A stretch of DNA of 64,000 nucleotides. It comes from Dyella sp. A6 (GTDB taxonomy: Bacteria > Pseudomonadota > Gammaproteobacteria > Xanthomonadales > Rhodanobacteraceae). Under the pieces are notes generated by a model. That model saw only the letters and a program-made list of their open reading frames with translations, was not told the DNA's origin and did no database searches. Both the position numbers and the translations under genes were made by a program. How positions within the stretch are numbered: position 1 is the stretch's first letter; the number at the start of each line of letters is the position of its first letter. The DNA is taken from contig NZ_CP132911.1 of the NCBI RefSeq assembly GCF_036320485.1, positions 3,410,001 to 3,474,000 on the forward strand. The letters run 5' to 3'. Positions 34,876 to 44,122 of this stretch are shown in pieces.

Positions 34876-36606
34876 ATGCGCGGCCTGATTCCCGACAGTT
34901 TCATCGACGAACTGCTTGCCCGCGTCGACATCGTCGACGTGATCGAGCGGCGCGTGCCGTTGAAAAAGGCCGGCCGCGAATGGACCGCCTGCTGCCCGTT
35001 CCACGACGAGCGCACGCCCTCGTTCTACGTCAGCCCGACCAAGCAGTTCTATCACTGCTTCGGCTGCGGCGCGCATGGCAGCGCGATCAAGTTCCTGATG
35101 GAGTACGAGCGTCTGGAGTTTCCCGACGCGGTGGAGGAACTGGCGCAGTCGGTGGGGCTCACCGTTCCGCGCGAAGGCGGCAACGACCGCCCGCGCGAGG
35201 ACAAGACCGACCTCTACGCACTGCTGGACGCCAGCACCCGCTGGTATGAGGAACAACTGCCGCGCAGCGCCGAGGCACAGGCATACTGCAAGAAGCGCGG
35301 ACTGGATGCCGACACCGTCGCGCGTTTCCGCCTCGGCTGGGCTCCGGCCGGCTACGACGGCATCATCAAGGCGCTGGGCAACAACCCGCGACGGATGGAA
35401 CTGCTCGGCGAGGCCGGCATGGTCTCCACCGGCGAACGCGGCAGCAAGTACGACCGCTTCCGCGAACGGCTGATGTTTCCCATCCTCGACCGCCGCGGCC
35501 GGGTGATCGCCTTCGGCGGCAGGGTGCTGAGTTCGGAGCAGTCGCCGAAGTACCTCAACTCGCCCGAGACTCCCCTGTTCCACAAGGGCCGCGAGCTGTT
35601 CGCGCTATGGCAGGTGAAACAGGCCAACGCGAACCTGCAGCGGATCGTGGTGGTGGAAGGCTACATGGACGTGATCGCGCTGCACCAGGCCGGCCTGCCG
35701 ATCGCGGTGGCCACGCTGGGCACCGCCACCACACCGGAGCACACCGAACTGCTGTTCCGCGCCGCACCCGACGTGGTGTTCTGCTTCGACGGCGACCGCG
35801 CCGGCCGCGCTGCCGCATGGAAGGCGCTGGATGCGGCGCTGCCGCGCCTGCGCGACGGACGGCAGGCGTATTTCCTGTTCCTGCCCGAGGGCGAGGACCC
35901 GGACACGCTGGTGCGCAAGGAAGGCAAGGAGGGCTTCGAGCAGCGCCTGAAGAACGCCACCCCGCTGTCGGACTATTTCTTCGCCGAACTGGCACACGAC
36001 GTGGATACCTCCAGCCTCGACGGCCGCGCACGGCTGGCCGAGCGTGCACGGCCGCTGATCGCGCGACTGCCCGACGGGGCCTTCCGCGACCTGATGGCCG
36101 ACGAGCTGGAAAAGCGCACCGGTGCCCGTGCCACGCTGCAGACGCCAGCCAACGCGCAACGACCACTGCAGCGACCGGTCGCCGTGCAGCGTTCGCTGGT
36201 ACGCAGCGCCATCGCCCTGCTGCTGGCGCAACCGGGCGTGGCCGACACCGTGGAAAAGCCCTACCGCTTCCTGCGCCTGGACAAGCCCGGCGTGGAGCTG
36301 CTGGCCGAGCTGCTGGACACCGCCCGCGCCCGTCCAGGCATCAACCCGGCGATGCTGGTCGAACATTTCGCCGAACGCCCCGAATATCCTGCGCTGCAGA
36401 AATTGATGAGCGCACTGGTACCGGGCGAGCCGGACATGCAGGCCACCGAGTTCTTCGATGCGCTGGCCAAACTGGAACGTGAAGCCGTGGTGCAGCGCAA
36501 GGCCGAGCTTATGTCGAAGCAGCGCAGTCAGCTCAGCGACGAAGAGAAAACCGAGCTGCGCGACATCCTGTCCATTCGCATCAGCCCACTTCCGGGCCGT
36601 CCATGA
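34876..36606 (+). CDS. dnaG: DNA primase
   Basis: Makes RNA primers at the replication fork with DnaB helicase. The protein has 576 residues. The CHC2 zinc finger is C40-x2-H43-x17-C61-x2-C64. The RNA-polymerase core has EGYMDVIALHQAGL (Toprim Glu) and VFCFDGDRAGRAAA (Toprim Asp pair); FGGRVLSSEQSPKYLNSPETPLFHKG is the basic groove loop. The C-terminal DnaB-binding domain is at about 430-576. A TAAACT hexamer (34861-34866) sits 9 nt before the ATG with no ribosome-binding site between, so a near-leaderless transcript is possible. It is followed by dedA, not rpoD. Confidence 0.96.
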   Translation: MRGLIPDSFIDELLARVDIVDVIERRVPLKKAGREWTACCPFHDERTPSFYVSPTKQFYHCFGCGAHGSAIKFLMEYERLEFPDAVEELAQSVGLTVPREGGNDRPREDKTDLYALLDASTRWYEEQLPRSAEAQAYCKKRGLDADTVARFRLGWAPAGYDGIIKALGNNPRRMELLGEAGMVSTGERGSKYDRFRERLMFPILDRRGRVIAFGGRVLSSEQSPKYLNSPETPLFHKGRELFALWQVKQANANLQRIVVVEGYMDVIALHQAGLPIAVATLGTATTPEHTELLFRAAPDVVFCFDGDRAGRAAAWKALDAALPRLRDGRQAYFLFLPEGEDPDTLVRKEGKEGFEQRLKNATPLSDYFFAELAHDVDTSSLDGRARLAERARPLIARLPDGAFRDLMADELEKRTGARATLQTPANAQRPLQRPVAVQRSLVRSAIALLLAQPGVADTVEKPYRFLRLDKPGVELLAELLDTARARPGINPAMLVEHFAERPEYPALQKLMSALVPGEPDMQATEFFDALAKLEREAVVQRKAELMSKQRSQLSDEEKTELRDILSIRISPLPGRP

Positions 36607-36689
36607 TCGCGCCTGCACCCGCCCCCACCACGAGACACCCGGATGCTGCAAGAATGGCCCGTGTCATGTTTTTCGTCTAAAAGACTGCA

Positions 36690-37322
36690 ATGGACCTGCT
36701 TCAACGACTGATCACCATCTTCGCGCAGAACGGCTATCTGGCCGTGTTCATCGCGTTGATGATCTGCGGCGCCGGCCTGCCGCTGCCCGAGGACGTGACC
36801 CTGGTGGCCGGCGGCGTCATTGCCGGACTGGGCTTCGCCAACGTGCACGCCATGTTCGGCCTGTGCATGTTCGGCGTGCTGCTGGGCGACTCCGCGATCT
36901 TCATGCTTGGCCACCATTACGGCGCACGCATGATGCGCTGGCGCCTGGTGGCCAAGGTTCTGACTCCCGCGCGCTATGCGATGGTGCAGCGGAAATTCGA
37001 GCGTTACGGCAACCGCATGCTGTTTTTCGCACGCTTCCTGCCCGGCATGCGCACCACCATCTACGTCACCGCCGGCGCCACCCATCGCGTATCCACGCTG
37101 CGCTTCCTGCTGATCGACACCCTGGCCGCACTGATCAGCGTGCCGTTCTGGGTCTACCTGGGTTACCTGGGCGCGAACAACCACCAGTGGCTGGTGATGT
37201 GGATGCATCGCAGCCAGGCCAGCCTGTGGCTGGTGGTCGGCGCGGTGCTGGTGATCGCCCTGGTGCTGTGGTGGCGTTACCGGCGCCGTCAGGCCGACGA
37301 AGCCGAGGGTTGCGACGACTGA
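36690..37322 (+). CDS. DedA/VTT-family membrane protein
   Basis: Inner-membrane protein of 210 residues from the DedA family, whose members act in undecaprenyl-phosphate or phospholipid flipping and proton-dependent homeostasis. AGLPLPEDVTLVAGGVIAGLG (about 29-49) is the re-entrant loop with acidic residues. LGDSAIFMLGHHYGARM and FERYGNRMLFFARFLPGMRTTIYVTAG are the conserved Arg-rich family motif. Three further membrane segments follow. It is on the same strand as dnaG, 83 nt downstream. The usual partner of dnaG, rpoD, is absent from the window. Confidence 0.9.
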   Translation: MDLLQRLITIFAQNGYLAVFIALMICGAGLPLPEDVTLVAGGVIAGLGFANVHAMFGLCMFGVLLGDSAIFMLGHHYGARMMRWRLVAKVLTPARYAMVQRKFERYGNRMLFFARFLPGMRTTIYVTAGATHRVSTLRFLLIDTLAALISVPFWVYLGYLGANNHQWLVMWMHRSQASLWLVVGAVLVIALVLWWRYRRRQADEAEGCDD

Positions 37323-37330
37323 CCCGGCAC

Positions 37331-37354
37331 GCGGGCGGCAAGCACACCGCCCGC
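37331..37354. terminator. convergent terminator between dedA and mgtA
   Basis: 8-bp stem GCGGGCGG / CCGCCCGC with an 8-nt loop in the 46-nt gap between the convergent dedA and mgtA stop codons. It is short, without a U-run, and could serve both strands. Confidence 0.45.
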
Positions 37355-37368
37355 ACCACACCGCTTGT

Positions 37369-40017
37369 CTACAGCCAGCGTCCGTAGCGACGCATGTAGA
37401 GCATCTTCATCCCCTGCGTCAGCGCGCAATAGGCAAGCACGGTCACCGCCAGCCAGCCGAAATAGGCGGACGGCATTTCCACCATGCCCAGCTTGGTGCC
37501 GACCACGGTGTACGGAATGGCCACGCCGATCGCGATGATCGCGGTGGTCAAGCCCAGCACCGGTGCCGAAGCGCTGCTCTGCAGGAACGGGATCTTGCGG
37601 GTGCGGATCATGTGCACCACCAGGGTCTGCGTCAGCAGGCTCTCGATGAACCAGCCCGACTGGAAGAACGCCTGATGTGCCGGCCCGTTGGCGCCGAACA
37701 CGAACCACAGCAGCGCGAAGGTAGTGATGTCGAAGATCGAGCTGGACGGCCCCATCCACAGCATGAAACGACCGATGTCGCTGGCGTCCCACTTGCGCGG
37801 CTTGCGCAGGTATTCGACGTCCATGCGGTCGAACGGAATCGACAGCTGCGAAATGTCGTACAACAGATTCAGCACCAGGATCTGCAGCGGCAGCAGCGGC
37901 ACGAACGGCAGGAACAGGCTGGCGATCAGCATGCTGAGCACGTTGCCGAAGTTCGAGCTGGCCGTCATCTTGATGTACTTGATGATGTTGCCGAAGGTGA
38001 TGCGCCCCTCGATCACGCCCTCTTCCAGCACCATCAGGTTCTTTTCCAGCAGGATGATGTCGGCCGACTCCTTGGCGATGTCGGTCGCCGTGTCCACCGA
38101 AATGCCCACATCCGCCTCGCGCAGCGCCGGGGCATCGTTGATGCCGTCGCCCAGAAAGCCCACCGTATGCCCCTGACGCTGCAGCGACTTCACCACCCGC
38201 GCCTTCTGCAGCGGCGACATCTTGGCGAACACCGTGGTGCGTGCCACCAGTTCATCCAGTGCGGCATCGTCCAGGGGCTCGATATCGCGCCCCTGCGCCG
38301 AATGCTCCACGTCCAGCCCCACCTCGCGGCAGATCTTGCGCGTCACTGCCTCGTTGTCGCCGGTAATGACCTTCACCTCGACACCATGGTGGTGCAGCGC
38401 GGCGATGGCGGTGCCGGCCGAGTCTTTCGGCGGGTCGAGGAAGGCAAGGCAGCCGACCGCCACCAGATCGCTTTCGTCGGCGATGCCGTAGGCCCGGTCC
38501 GTCGGCGGCTGGCGCTTGATCGCCACCACCAGCACGCGCAGGCCATCCTCGTTGAGGCGGTGCGTCATGGTGCGGATCTCGCCGCGCAGCTCGTCCGTCA
38601 TCGGCAGCACCTCGTCGCCGATACGCGCGGACTCGCAGATCGTCAGCATCTCCTCCACCGCGCCCTTGCATACCAGCAGGTGCTGACCACCCTGCTCGCC
38701 CAGCACCACCGACATGCGCCGGCGCTGGAAATCGAACGGGATCTCGTCGACCACGCGGTAACGGGCGGCCATCGGTTCCAGGTCGCGGTGCGCCAGCACG
38801 GCCTTGTCCATCAGGTTTTTCAGGCCGGTCTGGAAATGGCTGTTGAGGTAGCCGTATTCCAGCGCGTCGTCGGACTCCTCACCCGCCAGGTCGAGATGCC
38901 GCTCCAGCACGATCTTGTCCAGCGTGAGCGTGCCGGTCTTGTCGGTGCAGAGCACGTCCATCGCACCGAAATTCTGGATCGCGTTGAGCCGCTTCACCAC
39001 GACCTTGCGCTTGGACATCGCCATGGCGCCCTTGCCCAGATTCGCGGTGACGATCAGCGGCAGCATTTCCGGGGTCAGGCCCACCGCCACCGACAGCGCG
39101 AACAGCAGCGCTTCCCAGAAGCCCTGCTTGTACCACTGGATGCCCAGCACGATGGGCACCATCACCAGCATGAAGCGGATCAGCAGCCAGCTGACGCTTT
39201 TCACGCCACGGTCGAAACTGGTCTGCACGCGCTCGCCCACCAGGCTGCGCGCCAGCGAACCGAGATAGGTACGCGCCCCGGTCGCCACGACCACCGCGGT
39301 GGCGCTGCCGCTGACCACGTTGGTGCCCATGTAGCAGACGGTGGCCAGGTCGAGCGGATTCGGGGTGAGGTTTTCCGGATGACGCGGGCCCGGCGCCGCC
39401 TTCTCCACCGGCAAGGACTCGCCAGTGAGGATGGCCTGACTGATGAACAGGTCCTTCGCGGTGAGCAGGCGCAGGTCTGCAGGCACCATGTCGCCCGCCC
39501 CCAGATGCACGATATCACCGGCCACCAGCTCGCCGACCGGCACCTCGATGCGCTCGCTGTGCCCGTCCGACGCACGCCGCGTCACGGTAGCCGTGTTGCG
39601 CACCATCGCCTTGAGCTGTTCGGCCGCCCGGCTCGAACGGAACTCCTGGGTAAAGCTCAGCACCGCGCTGATCGCCACCATCACCGCGATGATCAGTGGT
39701 CCGGTGAGGTCCTCGGGATCGGTCGCCAGCTGCACCCCGGCCAGCACCAGCAGGACCACGATGAACGGATTCTTGAACGCACGGAACAGCTGCAGCGACC
39801 AGTGCGGCGGCTTTTCGTGCGAGACCTCGTTGACGCCATCGCGGTCCAGCCGTTCGCCGATCTGCGTCTCGTCGAGTCCGCCCAGGCTGGTGCCCAGCGT
39901 GTCGAGCAGTTCGTCATTGCGGCGATACGCCAACTGCGTCGCCAGTACCTGCGGAGCAGCAGGTGCCCCCTTGCCGGCCACCTTGGCCACGGCCCCCTGG
40001 ATGGTTTGCTTGTTCAT
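37369..40017 (-). CDS. mgtA: magnesium-transporting P-type ATPase MgtA
   Basis: Type III P-type ATPase that imports Mg2+ at the inner membrane. The protein has 882 residues. The actuator motif LTGES (197-201) is present; the phosphorylated Asp is D359 in CTDKTGTLTLD; the hinge motif is VGFLGDGINDAPALREADVGIS. About ten membrane segments: two pairs before the P domain and six after GNIIKYIKMTASSNFGNVLS. The ATG at 40017 is without a strong ribosome-binding site. It is preceded by a 69-codon ORF and an about 225-nt structured leader with a TTGACA promoter (separate entries), so expression is probably controlled by transcription or translation in the leader. Confidence 0.95.
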   Translation of the reverse strand: MNKQTIQGAVAKVAGKGAPAAPQVLATQLAYRRNDELLDTLGTSLGGLDETQIGERLDRDGVNEVSHEKPPHWSLQLFRAFKNPFIVVLLVLAGVQLATDPEDLTGPLIIAVMVAISAVLSFTQEFRSSRAAEQLKAMVRNTATVTRRASDGHSERIEVPVGELVAGDIVHLGAGDMVPADLRLLTAKDLFISQAILTGESLPVEKAAPGPRHPENLTPNPLDLATVCYMGTNVVSGSATAVVVATGARTYLGSLARSLVGERVQTSFDRGVKSVSWLLIRFMLVMVPIVLGIQWYKQGFWEALLFALSVAVGLTPEMLPLIVTANLGKGAMAMSKRKVVVKRLNAIQNFGAMDVLCTDKTGTLTLDKIVLERHLDLAGEESDDALEYGYLNSHFQTGLKNLMDKAVLAHRDLEPMAARYRVVDEIPFDFQRRRMSVVLGEQGGQHLLVCKGAVEEMLTICESARIGDEVLPMTDELRGEIRTMTHRLNEDGLRVLVVAIKRQPPTDRAYGIADESDLVAVGCLAFLDPPKDSAGTAIAALHHHGVEVKVITGDNEAVTRKICREVGLDVEHSAQGRDIEPLDDAALDELVARTTVFAKMSPLQKARVVKSLQRQGHTVGFLGDGINDAPALREADVGISVDTATDIAKESADIILLEKNLMVLEEGVIEGRITFGNIIKYIKMTASSNFGNVLSMLIASLFLPFVPLLPLQILVLNLLYDISQLSIPFDRMDVEYLRKPRKWDASDIGRFMLWMGPSSSIFDITTFALLWFVFGANGPAHQAFFQSGWFIESLLTQTLVVHMIRTRKIPFLQSSASAPVLGLTTAIIAIGVAIPYTVVGTKLGMVEMPSAYFGWLAVTVLAYCALTQGMKMLYMRRYGRWL

Positions 40018-40170
40018 GCCCGCTTCCGTCTGTCACTCGATCCCATCGCCGGCGCGGGCAGCGGATTCAATCCGCCCGTCCGCCTCGCCGCGGTACATGC
40101 AGCCACCTCAAGGGTGGCCGCGCGGAACACGCAGGTGGTGGAGGCCACCCCTTGCGTGGCAGGGTCTGCT

Positions 40171-40380
40171 TCACAGCCCCGCCGCCAATGCGTATCGCGG
40201 TGGTTCGTCGGCCGCAGCCGACGGCTGGGATTCCGCCTCGGAACGGTGCAGCTCGACCACGTTGTCGGCCGGCGCCAGCGGGGCCGGCACAGTCACGGTG
40301 CGCGGCATCGGTTCACGGCGACCGGACAGGGGAAACCGGCCTACCGCAGGCAGATGAAAAAAATCGCGAAGGAGCTTCAT
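40171..40380 (-). CDS. 69-residue ORF in the mgtA leader
   Basis: Small protein beginning MKLLRDFFHLPAVGRFPLSG, Arg/Pro-rich in the middle (EPMPRTVTVPAPLAP) and without a membrane segment. GAGGAG, 7 nt before the ATG, is one of the better ribosome-binding sites in the window, so it is probably translated. It stops 153 nt before mgtA. Position and proline content recall the leader peptides of enterobacterial mgtA (MgtL), but it is far longer and I see no homology. It may instead be a regulator or a small partner of MgtA. Confidence 0.62.
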   Translation of the reverse strand: MKLLRDFFHLPAVGRFPLSGRREPMPRTVTVPAPLAPADNVVELHRSEAESQPSAAADEPPRYALAAGL

Positions 40381-40397
40381 GGCCCATCTCCTCGTAA

Positions 40398-40541
40398 CGG
40401 TGTCAGCGACACCGCAGGGAGAAGGCCGGACTTCCCTAGTCGAGGAAAGCGCCGGCCGACCGCTGGCGGTCGCCGCAGACGATCAGCTTGTTATGCGACG
40501 CCGGCACCCGATGCTCGCGGATGTCGACGTTGCGACTAGGG
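40398..40541 (-). ncRNA. structured 5' leader upstream of the mgtA unit (riboswitch candidate)
   Basis: On the minus strand the leader has a long-range perfect 9-bp pairing: CCCTAGTCG (40541-40533) with CGACTAGGG (40442-40434). This encloses about 90 nt, including a hairpin CGACCG-CCAG-CGGTCG (40472-40457). A further hairpin, CGGTGTC-GCT-GACACCG (40414-40398), lies just before the GAGGAG of the small ORF and could hide or expose it. I do not recognise the M-box, the Salmonella mgtA leader or yybP-ykoY, so this is an unassigned structured RNA. A ligand (Mg2+ or another) is inference. Confidence 0.55.
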
Positions 40542-40611
40542 TAAACGTCCATATGCCTTGGTTAGTCAGGACAGGAAACCGATCGGGCGCAGCGCGCCGG
40601 TCGGCGCGCGA

Positions 40612-40640
40612 ATTGTCGTGCTGCGCTGCGAAAGTGTCAA
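40612..40640 (-). promoter_or_regulatory. promoter of the mgtA leader
   Basis: Minus-strand TTGACA (40640-40635, perfect), a 17-bp spacer, then GACAAT (40617-40612). Predicted start of RNA near 40605, about 225 nt before the 69-codon ORF. The ctaB stop codon is only 38 nt upstream. Confidence 0.65.
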
Positions 40641-40677
40641 GCGGGCCGATGAAGAAATCGGGCGACCGCGCAGCGAC

Positions 40678-41580
40678 TCATGTCGCCGCGCGGAACACCA
40701 GCGCCGAAGCCGGCGTCGGCGCCATCAACCAGTGGTCGAGCAGCAGCAACGCGAACAGCGCCATCAGATAGACCACCGAATATTTGAACACGCGCATGGC
40801 GAAGTATTCGTCCGGCGGATTGAGCAGGCGGATCGCGTAGTACAGGAAGCCGGCATCCAGCACCACCGCGCCGCCCAGATAGAGCAGGCCGCTGCATCGC
40901 GTGATCGCCGGCAGCAGGGTCACCAGCACCAGCAGCACGGTGTAGAACAGCACCTGCCAGCGCGTGTAGGCCACGCCGTGAGTCACCGGCAGCATCGGCA
41001 CACCGGCACGTTCGTAATCGTCGCGGCGGAAGATCGCCAGTGCCCAGAAGTGTGGCGGCGTCCACACGAAGATGATCAGGCACAGCTGCAGCGCGAACGG
41101 GTGCAGCGCACCGGTAGCGGCGGTCCAGCCCAGCACCGGCGGCACTGCACCGGCCAGACCGCCGATCACGATGTTCTGCGGCGTGGCGCGCTTGAGGTAT
41201 GCGGTGTAGACCAGCGCATAGCCGATCAGCCCGGCGAAGGTGAGCCAGGCGGTCAGCGCATTCACCAGCAACACCAGCACCAGCATCGAGGCGACACCCA
41301 GCACGATGGCGAACAGCAGCACCTGGCGCGGCCTGAGCTGACCGGTCGCCAGCGGCCTGCGTGCGGTACGCGCCATCAGCTTGTCGATGCGCTCGTCGAT
41401 CAGGTGATTGAACGCGGCGGCCGAGCCCGAGGCCATCCAGATGCCGAGTGTGCCGAACACCAGCGCACGCCACGGCGGAATGCCCGGCACCGCCAGAAAC
41501 ATGCCGATCACCGCGCAGAACACCAGCAACGCGACGACGCGCGGCTTGGTGAGCTGCAGGTACTCGCCCACATGACTCAT
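40678..41580 (-). CDS. ctaB: protoheme IX farnesyltransferase (haem O synthase)
   Basis: Adds the hydroxyethylfarnesyl tail to haem B, making haem O for the oxidase. The protein has 300 residues with about nine membrane segments. The prenyltransferase motifs are [26 protein letters not shown] (about 55-80, with the DxxxD-type Asp residues) and [29 protein letters not shown] (about 169-197). It starts within the ctaA stop (4-nt overlap, ATGA) and is the last gene of the minus-strand run; its end is next to the mgtA promoter. Confidence 0.95.
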   Translation of the reverse strand: MSHVGEYLQLTKPRVVALLVFCAVIGMFLAVPGIPPWRALVFGTLGIWMASGSAAAFNHLIDERIDKLMARTARRPLATGQLRPRQVLLFAIVLGVASMLVLVLLVNALTAWLTFAGLIGYALVYTAYLKRATPQNIVIGGLAGAVPPVLGWTAATGALHPFALQLCLIIFVWTPPHFWALAIFRRDDYERAGVPMLPVTHGVAYTRWQVLFYTVLLVLVTLLPAITRCSGLLYLGGAVVLDAGFLYYAIRLLNPPDEYFAMRVFKYSVVYLMALFALLLLDHWLMAPTPASALVFRAAT

Positions 41581-42755
41581 TGCAGGGGTCTCGCAGCGGA
41601 CGTCATCAGGCGCCCCGGACGCGGCTGCGTCCGCGCAAGGTTCGCGACCAGCACGAACAACAGCAGCGCCGCGCCGCCGTTATGCATGGTGGCCACCGCC
41701 AGCGGCAACCCGAAATACACGTTGCTGATACCCAGCGAAACCTGCGCGACCAGGGCCAGCACCAGCGCGATACTGCCCAGCCGCAGGCCTCGCTTGAACA
41801 ATCGCCAGGCCAGCGCGAGCAGGTAGCAGCTCACCACCAGCGCACCGGCGCGATGGACCAGCTGGATCGCGGTACGCGCCGGCTGGTCGAGAATGCCGCC
41901 CTGGTAGTCCACGCCGATGCCGCGCCACAGGATGAACCCCTGATGGAAATCGGTGGGCGGCGCCCACTGGCCCAGACACTCGGGGAACGAGCCCGGGCCG
42001 TAGCCGCAAGCCAGCGCCGCATAGTTGGACGACGTCCATCCACCCAGTGCGATCTGGCAGCCCAGCAGCACCAGGCCGATGATCACCGCCTTACGCAGGC
42101 CGGCGAGGCGATCATCGGTCGCGCCCACACCGGCGAAACGCAGCGCGACCCAGGCCAGCAGGGCGAACGTGGTCATGCCGCCCAGCAGATGCCCCAGCAC
42201 CACGATCGGCTTGAGCAGCAGGGTCACCGTCCACATGCCCAGCATCGCCTGGAAAATGATCACACCCAGCGCCAGCACGCTGACCCGCCAGGCGCCGGGC
42301 CGATCCAGCATCAGGGCCGTGGCCAGCGGCAGGAAGATCGCCAGCACGGCCAGCACCGAGGAACCGACGTGTTCGCCGTGCATGTACATCGTCAGTCCCG
42401 CGGCCGCGAGTATCGCCGCGCCGATCAGGGTCAGCCGCGCCCAGCGTCTTCGCCAGGCCGCCAGCAGTGCCATGACCAGGACCGCCACGCCCAGCGTCCC
42501 GGCCAGCATGCGGTGCACCTGCTCGCGCCACGCCTTGTGCGCCTGGTACGGCCGTCCCGGAAACGCCGCATCCGCCTTCGCCACGGCCTGGGCATGCTGC
42601 GGCCAGGTCACCTGGCCATAGCAGGTCGGCCAGTCCGGACACGAAAGGCCAGCATTGGACAGGCGCACGAAAGCGCCAAACATCACCAGTCCGAACGCGA
42701 ATACCGCGGCGAACAGCGACAGGCCACGCAGAACCGTGGTTGAACGATCGGACAT
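41577..42755 (-). CDS. ctaA: haem A synthase (COX15/CtaA)
   Basis: Oxidises the C8 methyl of haem O to a formyl group, giving haem A. The protein has 392 residues and eight membrane segments, the proteobacterial length. [23 protein letters not shown] (about 30-52) and [14 protein letters not shown] (first His ligand), [19 protein letters not shown] and [19 protein letters not shown] (later His) are conserved. It overlaps the Sco-like gene upstream by one base and ctaB downstream by four, so the three are coupled. Confidence 0.95.
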   Translation of the reverse strand: MSDRSTTVLRGLSLFAAVFAFGLVMFGAFVRLSNAGLSCPDWPTCYGQVTWPQHAQAVAKADAAFPGRPYQAHKAWREQVHRMLAGTLGVAVLVMALLAAWRRRWARLTLIGAAILAAAGLTMYMHGEHVGSSVLAVLAIFLPLATALMLDRPGAWRVSVLALGVIIFQAMLGMWTVTLLLKPIVVLGHLLGGMTTFALLAWVALRFAGVGATDDRLAGLRKAVIIGLVLLGCQIALGGWTSSNYAALACGYGPGSFPECLGQWAPPTDFHQGFILWRGIGVDYQGGILDQPARTAIQLVHRAGALVVSCYLLALAWRLFKRGLRLGSIALVLALVAQVSLGISNVYFGLPLAVATMHNGGAALLLFVLVANLARTQPRPGRLMTSAARPLQ

Positions 42756-43327
42756 CAGTGGATCACCTTGCGCATGTCTTGGAGCAGACCGGATACATCG
42801 AATCCGGCAGGATAACGCGACAACACGGTACCGTTGGACTCCACCAGCAGCGCGCTGACGCTGTCGGGCCTCCGCGGGCGGTACGCATCGAGCCGATGAT
42901 CGACATCGGAGCCGAGCTGCCAGTAGTTCTTCATGGCCGTCACTGCCGCCGGGTCGGCAGGCGGCATGCCCACGTACAGCAGGCGCAGCCGGGACCGGTT
43001 GTTGGCAAGCATCAGGCGGGCCTTGGCCATGCCGGTCAGCGCCGCAAAGCACCGGTCGGCACACGTCGGCCCGGGCAGTGCGACCAGGGTAAGCCGTGGC
43101 GTGGCGGCACGCCACGGCCACATGCCGCCACCGTCCAGGGCCACCTGCAGGTGCTCGCTCTGGAAGTTGCGCTGCGGCAGCACCGGCAGACCATGACTCT
43201 TCACGCCCGGCTGCCAGCCGGCATGGAACAGCAGCCAGGCCGTCGCGGACGGCGCGGCGAAGATGGCCAGCACCAGCAACAGCTTCAGGCGGCCGATGCG
43301 CACGGCCCTGGCGTCAGGTCGATTCAT
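42755..43327 (-). CDS. Sco-like thioredoxin-fold protein of the cytochrome oxidase operon
   Basis: Membrane-anchored periplasmic protein of 190 residues. One transmembrane segment is at 15-34, then a thioredoxin-like domain. The motif PGPTCADRCFAAL holds C89 and C93 in a CxxxC pattern as in Sco1/SenC copper chaperones, and H144 (DVDHRLD) may be the third ligand, but the overall sequence is divergent and the usual Sco motifs are absent. In many xanthomonads a similar gene lies between surf1 and ctaA. A role in copper delivery or thiol reduction for the CuA site is inferred. It overlaps surf1 by 14 nt. Confidence 0.7.
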   Translation of the reverse strand: MNRPDARAVRIGRLKLLLVLAIFAAPSATAWLLFHAGWQPGVKSHGLPVLPQRNFQSEHLQVALDGGGMWPWRAATPRLTLVALPGPTCADRCFAALTGMAKARLMLANNRSRLRLLYVGMPPADPAAVTAMKNYWQLGSDVDHRLDAYRPRRPDSVSALLVESNGTVLSRYPAGFDVSGLLQDMRKVIH

Positions 43328-44054
43328 CGCGAGGTCTCCCGGGTGCGCGCTTCTTGCGGTGCAATACCAGAAAGATCACCACCGCCACGAACGCGAAAGT
43401 GAACCACTGGAAGGCATAGGCGCGATGCCGCGCAGGCGTCATCGCGCCGAAATCGAGCCGGTGTCTGCGCATGTAGGCGGTGGCCGGCTCCGGATCGAGC
43501 ACGAGCAGCCGCGGGAACAGCACATGCTGCAGATCCGTGGCAACCTGCTTCATGTCCAGGTAGATGGTGTTCTTGGGCCAGTGCGACTGGCGTGCCAGCG
43601 CGTCACCGCCCATCTCCAGGCCATGCCCGGGCGAAGGCTGGTACAGCCCCTGCAACGTTGTCGGCCCGACCGGAAGCGGTGGCGGCAGCGGCCTTCGGCG
43701 AGTGCCGTTGCCGGGCAGGAACCCGAGGTCCACCAACAGCAGCCGGCGATGCCCGTCCGGCAGGAATGGCGCATAGACCTCGATTCCCCCGCGCTCATCG
43801 TGCATCGGGTTGTCCAGCAGATAGACGCGGTCGACCAGGTAGTGCCCGTGCACCCGCACCCGCGGATACGTATCCGCCGACAGGTGGTCGACGACATCGT
43901 CGAAACGCTGCACCGGCGCTGCAGCGGCCGCGGCATACCGTCGCAGCAACCCGTCCTTGTAGTCGGCGCGGTGCAGCTGCCAGAAACCCAGTCGCACGAA
44001 CAGCAGCGCGCCAGCCACGGTCAGCAGCACCGACCACCATGCCGGACGACGCAT
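43314..44054 (-). CDS. SURF1-family cytochrome oxidase assembly protein
   Basis: Helps insert haem A into subunit I. The protein has 246 residues with the canonical two membrane segments: N-terminal (about 8-26, SVLLTVAGALLFVRLGFWQLHRA) and C-terminal (AYAFQWFTFAFVAVVIFLVLH, about 210-230). RLGFWQLHRADYKD and FVAVV with the preceding YAFQWF are the SURF1 signature motifs. VYLLDNPMHDERGGIEVYAPF and LLVDLGFLPGN are conserved in the periplasmic domain. The ATG at 44054 is used; a GTG at 44063 would add three residues. Confidence 0.9.
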   Translation of the reverse strand: MRRPAWWSVLLTVAGALLFVRLGFWQLHRADYKDGLLRRYAAAAAAPVQRFDDVVDHLSADTYPRVRVHGHYLVDRVYLLDNPMHDERGGIEVYAPFLPDGHRRLLLVDLGFLPGNGTRRRPLPPPLPVGPTTLQGLYQPSPGHGLEMGGDALARQSHWPKNTIYLDMKQVATDLQHVLFPRLLVLDPEPATAYMRRHRLDFGAMTPARHRAYAFQWFTFAFVAVVIFLVLHRKKRAPGRPRDEST

Positions 44055-44122
44055 CCAGCTCACGCGGGCACCCCGTTTCGGCGGGCTATACTGCGGCGGT
44101 CGAAGGCGTTCAGGCGATACAC

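Noticed and set aside
37612..40539. 975-codon plus-strand frame opposite mgtA
   Set aside because: His/Gln/Arg-rich complement of the ATPase; mgtA motifs are unambiguous on the minus strand.
40592..40609. Hairpin GCGCGCC-GGTC-GGCGCGC considered as ctaB terminator
   Set aside because: It lacks a U-run and coincides with the predicted start of the mgtA leader RNA, so it cannot be assigned safely.
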